Shown one piece after another: positions 58,589 to 64,000 of a stretch of 64,000 nucleotides of DNA; the first letter of the stretch is position 1; each line of letters opens with the position of its first letter. Source of the stretch: Rhizobium sp. JAB6. Lineage in GTDB: Bacteria > Pseudomonadota > Alphaproteobacteria > Rhizobiales > Rhizobiaceae. The stretch spans positions 526,982 through 590,981 of the forward strand of contig NZ_PYJQ01000005.1 of the NCBI RefSeq assembly GCF_003024605.1. The letters run 5' to 3'. The notes under the pieces are model-generated. The model worked only from the letters and a program-made list of their open reading frames with translations. It ran no database searches and was not told the DNA's origin. The position numbers and the translations under genes were made by a program.

Positions 58589-59089
58589 GGCGCTTGTGTA
58601 AACCAGCGCTGTCGCCCAGGACGGATGCGCGCTCAAATGTGAAAAGCGCGATAAGTAAAGCCGAGAGCTCGGCTTCGCGTTGGGAAGCACACATCGAAGA
58701 ATCGAAAAGGCACGCGGTAATCGTCGCGTGCCTTTCTGTTTATTCGCTCGATTCGACCGAATTGATTTGATGTATGCCGCCAGATCCCCCCGCCAGTTTC
58801 GCACAGGCGAAACAGATTATTCATAAAGTGCTGAATGCAATCGAAAAGCAAAGCTGTTGTCATATTGTAACAGAATTGTTGCAGTGAAGAATGAAAATCT
58901 CTCTGGGGCTCGAAAATGCTGTTCCGAAAGAAAAAATCACCTACGCCAAGGGATTTTGAGTGGCGGGGTTCGTTTTCTTACGTAAATCAATCGCTCTCTT
59001 ACATGGCCGGCGCTCTTTCGCGCCACATTGCCAATTTACGCGATCATCGCAACAATCAAACCACTGAATGCACCTGTGGGGGAGATACA
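58589..59089. other. 501-base intergenic region valS / FadL-type gene
   Basis: It holds the valS terminator (58705-58743) and the promoter and leader of the FadL-type gene. No separate gene is supported; the open frame from 58916 is only an N-terminal extension without a match. Confidence 0.45.
58705..58743 (+). terminator. Probable terminator of valS
   Basis: AGGCACGCG/CGCGTGCCT 9-bp stem with an eight-base loop followed by TTCTGTTT, 120 bases after the stop codon. Confidence 0.65.
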
Positions 59090-60349
59090 ATGGCATTTTC
59101 TATTGCGCTGAGGGGCGCAGTCACACTCGTCATCGGCTCGTCTCTTGCGAGCGCCGCCTTCGCAGGCGGTCTTGATCGCGGCGGCTACGACATCGATCTG
59201 CTCTTTGACAAGGGCCGTTACGTTTTCGAGTCGGGTGTTACCTATGTGATGCCGGACCGCAAGCTGAAGAACGCCAAGGACATCAATCCGGCCGACGGCA
59301 ATCTCAATAATCGCAGCCGTTCGACGGATGCGTCGGAAAATTACGCCATTCCGTATGCCGGCTTCAAGATCGGCATCACCGACGACCTCGACTGCATGGC
59401 TGATTATTCGCAGCCGTTCGGCGGGCACCTCAATGAAGGCGCAAATTGGGCCGGCGCCAACAACGAAACCGAAGTGAAGGTTCGCACGAACAACTATTCG
59501 GCCACGTGCTCGTATAAATTTGATGCCGGTCCGGGCCAACTGCGTCTGATCGGCGGCGGCTTCTATCAGGAAGTCAGCGGCTACAAGTCGCGCCTAGTCT
59601 ATGCCACGCCGGCCCCGATTTCCGCCATTTACAACGGCATGGGCTCGCTCGACATCGACGGTCACGGCTGGGGCTGGCGTGCCGGTATCGCTTACGAAAT
59701 TCCGGAATATGCCTTCCGCACAAGCCTCGTCTACAACAGCCGGGTCAAATACGACAATCTGAAGGGTAGTGTCGACCTGACCGAAGTACCGCCGCCTGTC
59801 GTCCCGGGCTTCGGTGGCAAGGTGACCTCGGTTTTCGGCTCGGCCGATGCCCCTGATTCCCTCGAGTGGAAGGTACAGACTGGCATCGCGCCGGACTGGC
59901 TCGCCTTCGGTTCGGTCAAGTGGACGAACTGGAGCATCCTGCAGAGCATTGCACTCTGCCCCAGCTCCACCCGCAGCATATCCTGCAGAGCCAGTGGCCC
60001 GACCGAGCTGACTTCACTCGACTTGCTGTACAAGGACGGCTGGACGATCACCGGCGGCGTCGGGCACAAGTTCAACGACAAGTGGAGCGGTGCCGTCAGC
60101 CTGACCTGGGATCGCGGCACGAGCGACGGCTATGGTATGAACTCGGATACATGGACCCTCGGCGCGGGCGTGGCCTACAAGGCGACCGAACATGTTCAGT
60201 TCAATTTCGGCGGTGCTCTCGGCCTCATGACATCAGGCAAGTCCGGCCCGGTCACGCGAGGCGGTGTCGTCTATGGCAACGATGCGACCTACAGCTTCGG
60301 CAATGACTTGGTCGCTGCTCTTCAGACATCGGTTAAAGTCAGCTTCTGA
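59090..60349 (+). CDS. Outer-membrane FadL/OmpP1-type transport protein
   Basis: A 419-residue precursor with signal peptide (MAFSIALRGAVTLVIGSSLASAAFA), then the FadL family beta-barrel with an N-terminal plug segment rich in Gly/Asp (GGLDRGGYDIDLLFDKGRY) and ending TSVKVSF, a usual outer-membrane C-terminus. FadL proteins take up long-chain fatty acids or other hydrophobic compounds. The start at 59090 follows GGGGGAG closely. Its terminator is at 60404-60440. Confidence 0.87.
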   Translation: MAFSIALRGAVTLVIGSSLASAAFAGGLDRGGYDIDLLFDKGRYVFESGVTYVMPDRKLKNAKDINPADGNLNNRSRSTDASENYAIPYAGFKIGITDDLDCMADYSQPFGGHLNEGANWAGANNETEVKVRTNNYSATCSYKFDAGPGQLRLIGGGFYQEVSGYKSRLVYATPAPISAIYNGMGSLDIDGHGWGWRAGIAYEIPEYAFRTSLVYNSRVKYDNLKGSVDLTEVPPPVVPGFGGKVTSVFGSADAPDSLEWKVQTGIAPDWLAFGSVKWTNWSILQSIALCPSSTRSISCRASGPTELTSLDLLYKDGWTITGGVGHKFNDKWSGAVSLTWDRGTSDGYGMNSDTWTLGAGVAYKATEHVQFNFGGALGLMTSGKSGPVTRGGVVYGNDATYSFGNDLVAALQTSVKVSF

Positions 60350-61030
60350 TGACGAGCCGTTGAATTGAAGGAGCTTGATGGTTGTTCCTTCGCTTTATTA
60401 TCGACGTCGCGAGCTCTCACGGGTTTCGCGACGTTTCTTTGTAAGATCGGAAAAATGGAGCATAAACCGCGCCTTCTCCCCGATTCATGGTTAAAGAAAA
60501 CCCAAGTCCGATAAAATTTTTGTGACGAATTAGCAACACTCTATTTCAAGACATTGCGGCCACGTGATCAGATTACAATTTGTCCATTTCCCGCCACAAA
60601 TGGGGAGCAGCGATTACGTGGGCACAGGGGCAAGCCTTGTAGAAAGTGCGTAAGCGGTTGATGGGTGAACTTCCACTTTGGCATAAACAACAATTCGGGA
60701 TCGGAGCCGTGATGCTTCCGGTGCGGTGGAAAAATCATTGTCTGCCAAGGGAAGTCGTCAGCCGGCCGATCTTTGATTTCCATCATCGGAAGGCGATTGC
60801 GAACGCTCCTTCGGCGGTGGAACACGATCGCCGCCGCGCGAATGCTGGTTTGGACATAATTGCAAGTTATGCTCGCAATTGTGGCAAACAGCATTGGTTG
60901 GAGGTCACGGGAATCGCCATCTCGAAAGACGATCCAGTCTCGTGCGCCATCAGGGAAAACATTCGTGAAACTGGCGGCGTTTATGCAAGCGCCGTAACAG
61001 GTCCGAATGGAGCGAAAGAAATCGACTGTT
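60350..61030 (+). other. 681-base intergenic region before exoR
   Basis: Contains the FadL-type terminator and, beyond it, about 590 bases with no convincing gene. A 130-residue plus-strand frame and a 205-residue minus-strand frame overlap here, but neither has a recognisable domain or good ribosome-binding site. It is a long upstream region for exoR and may hold regulatory DNA or a leader RNA. Confidence 0.4.
60404..60440 (+). terminator. Terminator of the FadL-type gene
   Basis: ACGTCGCGA/TCGCGACGT 9-bp stem with a 13-base loop, followed by TTCTTT. Confidence 0.75.
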
Positions 61031-61834
61031 ATGTTTAAGTCCGAGTTCATATCAGCGAGAGTCATGATGCTCAGCCTGTCTCTTGCCGCTGCGGTGGTGC
61101 TGGCGGGGCAAGCCAAGGCATTTGACATCAATGCCGGCGTCACCAAGGAATCGGGTCCGTTCGATCTCTTCAAGTTCGGCTTCAAGGCCTATAAGAACGG
61201 GCAGAAGGAAGAGGCGGTCGAAGCCTATCGCTACGCCGCTGAAAAGGGTCACACCGGCTCCCGCTGGGCTCTGGCCAACATGTATGCCGATGGCGACGGC
61301 GTCACGCAGAATGATTTCGAAGCGTTCAAGATCTACAGCGAGATCGCCCAGCAGGGCGTGGAGCCGGGTTCGGAAGATACTGGTTTCTTCATCAATGCGC
61401 TGCTGGCGCTTGCGAGCTACTACAAGACCGGCATTCCCAATAGCCCCGTGAAGATCGACCTCAATCAGGCCCGTCAGCTCTATTTCCAGGTCGCCTCGAC
61501 CTTCGGCGTTCCCGAGGCGCAATTTCAGCTGGCGCAGATGATGCTGTCCGGCGAGGGCGGCGCCACCAACGTTCAGCAGGCCAAGAAATGGCTGAATCAG
61601 GCCCGCAAGAGCGGCCATCCGGGCGCCATGGCCGTTTTTGGCAATCTCCTGTTTCAGGAAGGCCAATCCATTCGCGGTCTGGCCTTCATGACGGCGGCAC
61701 TCGACAAGTGCAAGCCGAAGGATTGCAGCTGGATGGAAGACATGCAGGAACAGGCCTTCTCCGTTGCCAACGAAAACGATCGCCGTGTGGCAGTCTCCAT
61801 GGCCCATCAGCTCGACGTCGCGGGCTCCGACTGA
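61031..61834 (+). CDS. exoR: ExoR, periplasmic negative regulator of exopolysaccharide synthesis
   Basis: ExoR restrains the ExoS/ChvI two-component system in the periplasm, keeping exopolysaccharide low and motility on; its breakdown triggers the symbiotic switch. The 267-residue protein has a signal peptide (cleavage near AKA) and Sel1-like repeats: KFGFKAYKNGQKEEAVEAYRYAAEKGHTGSRWALANMYADGDGV, QARQLYFQVASTFGVPEAQFQLAQMML and AKKWLNQARKSGHPGAMAVFG. The sequence agrees closely with ExoR of Sinorhizobium. ATG 61031 is preferred over 61007 for the signal peptide. No exoS or chvI is in this window. Confidence 0.96.
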   Translation: MFKSEFISARVMMLSLSLAAAVVLAGQAKAFDINAGVTKESGPFDLFKFGFKAYKNGQKEEAVEAYRYAAEKGHTGSRWALANMYADGDGVTQNDFEAFKIYSEIAQQGVEPGSEDTGFFINALLALASYYKTGIPNSPVKIDLNQARQLYFQVASTFGVPEAQFQLAQMMLSGEGGATNVQQAKKWLNQARKSGHPGAMAVFGNLLFQEGQSIRGLAFMTAALDKCKPKDCSWMEDMQEQAFSVANENDRRVAVSMAHQLDVAGSD

Positions 61835-61897
61835 TCGGCATTGCATCGGGCTTCCATCCGGAAGGGATGGATAGCGTTTCCCGACCCGGATTGAAGC

Positions 61898-62689
61898 CTA
61901 GTTGCTGAAATCCAGGTGGGCGACAACGGGGACATGGTCCGACGGTTTTTCCCAGGCGCGCACATGCTTCTCGATTGCCGTTCCGGTGAGGCGATCGGCC
62001 GCCTCCGGTGACAGCATCAGGTGATCGATGCGGATACCGTTGTTTTTTGGCCAGGCGCCGGCCTGGTAATCCCAGAATGAGTAAAGCTTGATCGCGTCCG
62101 TCGTCGCGCGTACCGCATCGGTAAAGCCGAGATGTTCGAGCCGGCGGAAAGCCTGGCGCGTCTGCGGCAGGAAGAGTGCGTCGCTCTCCCAGACCTTCGG
62201 GTCGAAACAATCATGCGGCTCGGGAATGACGTTGTAGTCGCCGGCGAGTATCAGCGGCTCTTCAAGGGCCAGGCGCTCCAGGGCGAATTTGCGCAGGCGC
62301 TCCATCCAGGCGAGCTTGTAGGGGTATTTTTCCGTATCGACCGGGTTGCCGTTCGGCAGATAAAGGCAGCAGATTCGCAAGGCGCCATGTCCTTCAACGG
62401 AGAACACCGCTTCGATGAAGCGGGCCTGTTCGTCGCTGTCGTCACCCGGCAAGCCGCGCGTCACTTCATCCGGCCTGATCTTCGAGAGAATGGCCACGCC
62501 GTTGAAGCCCTTTTGCCCATGCGTTTCGACGTGATAGCCGAGCGCCTCGATCTCCAGCCTGGGAAATCCTTCATCGACCGTCTTGATCTCCTGCAGGCAA
62601 GCGATGTCAGGGTTCGAGTCCTTCAGCCACTGGCAGAGATTCTCGATACGCGCTTTGACGCCGTTGATGTTCCAGGTGGCGATTTTCAT
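61898..62689 (-). CDS. xthA: Exodeoxyribonuclease III
   Basis: A 263-residue EEP-family AP endonuclease/3-prime exonuclease for base-excision repair. It shows MKIATWNINGVKARIENL, the metal glutamate in CLQEIKTVDEGFP, GDYNVIPEPHDCFDP, the DNA-binding GIRIDHLMLSPEAAD and the catalytic SDHVPVVAHL. It converges on exoR and is followed upstream by erpA on the same strand. Confidence 0.95.
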   Translation of the reverse strand: MKIATWNINGVKARIENLCQWLKDSNPDIACLQEIKTVDEGFPRLEIEALGYHVETHGQKGFNGVAILSKIRPDEVTRGLPGDDSDEQARFIEAVFSVEGHGALRICCLYLPNGNPVDTEKYPYKLAWMERLRKFALERLALEEPLILAGDYNVIPEPHDCFDPKVWESDALFLPQTRQAFRRLEHLGFTDAVRATTDAIKLYSFWDYQAGAWPKNNGIRIDHLMLSPEAADRLTGTAIEKHVRAWEKPSDHVPVVAHLDFSN

Positions 62690-62756
62690 GGGCGGCTCAT
62701 TCCTTTGCTTCGCCCTGTTGTATCCGCAGCCGGCGGGCTTGACTACAGCCCATATG

Positions 62757-62789
62757 AAAACCGGCCCGGAGTGATGGCTCCCGGCCGGT
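62757..62789 (-). terminator. Terminator of erpA
   Basis: On the minus strand CCGGCCGGGAG and CTCCGGGCCGG pair with one mismatch and are followed by TTTT. It lies 30 bases past the erpA stop. Confidence 0.7.
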
Positions 62790-62818
62790 CATCAAACTGT
62801 GGAAAAGCTGAATGAGGA

Positions 62819-63151
62819 TCAGATGGCAAAACTCGTGCCGCAGCCGCAACTTGCGACCGCATTCGGATTCTTGATCTGAAAGGATTGTCCAAGCAGGTTG
62901 TCGACGAAATCGATCTCGGAGCCCGCCATATAGACCAGCGACAGCTGATCGATCAGGACGGTCGCATTGTCCTTTTCGACAATGATGTCGTCAGCTTCGG
63001 GGCCTTCGACGAGATCGAATTTATAGGAAAAACCCGAGCAGCCGCCGCCTTCGACGGCGACACGAAGGGCGCGCTTTCCGGATTCCGCTTCCACGATCGC
63101 AGCGATTCGCTTGGCGGCTGCATCCGATAGGGTAACACTTGTCTCAGTCAT
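62819..63151 (-). CDS. erpA: Iron-sulfur cluster insertion protein ErpA (A-type carrier)
   Basis: The 110-residue A-type carrier protein passes iron-sulfur clusters to target enzymes. It has the three conserved cysteines: C38 in GGGCSGFSYKF and C102/C104 in SCGCGTSF. In alphaproteobacteria this gene is usually next to the dGTPase-like gene, as here (divergent, 302 bases apart), and near xthA. Possible targets in this window include IlvD. Confidence 0.95.
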   Translation of the reverse strand: MTETSVTLSDAAAKRIAAIVEAESGKRALRVAVEGGGCSGFSYKFDLVEGPEADDIIVEKDNATVLIDQLSLVYMAGSEIDFVDNLLGQSFQIKNPNAVASCGCGTSFAI

Positions 63152-63453
63152 ATCTTCCTCCTGCCGGGGTCAAGATCCGGAGAGAACCAATAAGCCGCTG
63201 AACTTTCAAACGGCTGATATCCGTAGCCTTTATCATGAAAGTCAGGCCGGTGACAGCTATGGTTTCCTGGTTGAGCCAGACACCATTTTACTGTTTTCTC
63301 GTCTATAGGTATGAAGGCCGCAAAGCGGCGTCAATGGGCCGGGATGTGCGAAGAGCCGGCATGTGCGTCTCGATGGGCAAGCCCGGGACTCATTGCAGGG
63401 AGGACCGCCGCGCTGATGGTGGTGCGGGAGCCGAATGCCGGAATGGATAGATA
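63152..63453. other. Divergent region erpA / dGTPase-like gene
   Basis: 302 bases with promoters for both genes. I see no clear Fe-S regulator site and no supported small gene. Confidence 0.35.
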
Positions 63454-64000
63454 ATGACGATTGATACGCATGCATTGGGTTTCGGATATGGGGAAAAGGC
63501 AGCCTATGCGACAAATCCCTCGGAATCACGTGGAAGGCTCTACCAGGAAGGCTCGAGCCCGACGCGTTCTGAATTCCAGCGCGACCGCGACCGGATCGTC
63601 CACGCGACCGCCTTCCGCCGGTTGAAGCATAAGACCCAGGTCTTCATTGCTCAGGATGGCGACCATTACCGCACTCGATTGACGCATACGATCGAGGTTG
63701 CGCAGATCGCCCGCGCCCTGGCGCGGGCCTTGAAGCTGGATGAAGATCTGGCGGAGGGTGTGGCGCTTGTCCACGATTTCGGCCACACGCCTTTCGGTCA
63801 TACGGGCGAGGATGCGCTGCATGAGGTGCTGCTGCCCTATGGCGGCTTCGATCACAACGCTCAGTCCCTGCGTATCGTCACCAAGCTCGAGCGCCGCTAC
63901 GCCGATTTCGATGGACTCAATCTTACCTGGGAAACGCTTGAAGGCCTCGTCAAGCACAATGGACCGCTGATGACGCCCGATGGCCAGGGCATCCGCGGTC
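63454..64000 (+). CDS. Deoxyguanosinetriphosphate triphosphohydrolase-like protein (partial)
   Basis: The first 182 residues of an HD-domain dNTPase are visible; the gene runs off the right edge. It opens [22 protein letters not shown], then [26 protein letters not shown], the first metal histidine H78 ([19 protein letters not shown]), and H107-D108 with H111 in [11 protein letters not shown], the HD metal site. These enzymes hydrolyse dGTP or other dNTPs to limit the pool. It is divergent from erpA. Confidence 0.93.
   Translation, partial: MTIDTHALGFGYGEKAAYATNPSESRGRLYQEGSSPTRSEFQRDRDRIVHATAFRRLKHKTQVFIAQDGDHYRTRLTHTIEVAQIARALARALKLDEDLAEGVALVHDFGHTPFGHTGEDALHEVLLPYGGFDHNAQSLRIVTKLERRYADFDGLNLTWETLEGLVKHNGPLMTPDGQGIRG

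Noticed and set aside
60568..61185. Overlapping frames on both strands before exoR (205 and 130 residues)
   Set aside because: No domain, no good ribosome-binding site, and the minus-strand one runs into the exoR coding region.

Overview
This is 64 kb of a high-GC (about 60 %) alphaproteobacterial chromosome, almost certainly Rhizobium or a close relative. The evidence is an ExoR regulator of the Sinorhizobium/Rhizobium type, a RopA-like porin, a B12-dependent ribonucleotide reductase (NrdJ), the pcm-popZ-valS neighbourhood, and a PopZ/DUF2497 polar organiser. Most genes are ordinary core genes. I see no rRNA, CRISPR array, insertion sequence or prophage. Three tRNA genes are present: Leu-TAA, Asn-GTT and Cys-GCA.

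Layout. 1-1.2 kb: end of an aromatic-acid-efflux-type operon (FUSC end, DUF1656, HlyD). 1.2-2.8 kb: msrPQ, periplasmic methionine sulfoxide repair. 3.2-8.7 kb: ilvD, an LprI-like protein, a Do-type protease coupled to rarA, and DUF1883. 8.9-9.9 kb: a ketopantoate-reductase-family gene. 10.2-14.4 kb: four overlapping, translationally coupled genes encoding two multi-TM coiled-coil proteins, an anchored VWA-like protein and an OmpA/MotB-like protein. This is the most unusual locus in the window and looks like an undescribed envelope-spanning, possibly ion-driven, machine. 14.4-18.2 kb: ABC-F ATPase, sugar acyltransferase and a degenerate aminoglycoside-phosphotransferase-like protein. 18.4-22.2 kb: nrdJ with a probable NrdR operator. 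23-28.6 kb: gpt, universal stress protein, CinA-like protein, wrbA, tRNA-Leu, ilvA, HlyU family. 28.7-32 kb: two divergent regulator/oxidoreductase pairs (SDR/TetR and azoR/LysR), each with a visible palindromic operator candidate. 32-37.8 kb: cpdB, PilZ protein, EEP nuclease family, Lrp/ald pair, DUF1203. 37.9-41.1 kb: a cysK-alaX-sseA-GNAT cluster on one strand. 41.4-47.1 kb: SDR and the glycerol-3-phosphate importer ugpBAE with ugpC facing it. 47.4-53.5 kb: acetyltransferase, small envelope proteins, tRNA-Asn, DoxX, two small secreted basic/His-rich proteins, porin, tRNA-Cys, a Rap1a/Tai-like protein. 53.8-64 kb: pcm-like gene, popZ, valS, FadL-type porin, exoR, xthA, erpA and the start of a dGTPase-like gene.

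How the parts work together: much of the window concerns the cell envelope (two porin types, periplasmic protease, msrPQ, cpdB, ugp import, ExoR, small secreted proteins) and redox or sulfur/amino-acid metabolism (ilvD and ilvA in branched-chain synthesis; cysK and sseA in cysteine metabolism with AlaX clearing mischarged tRNA-Ala; ald under an Lrp-type regulator). Several starts are non-ATG (GTG, TTG and one probable CTG). No searches were run: identities rest on motifs, length and gene order, and distances or operator calls were read by eye.
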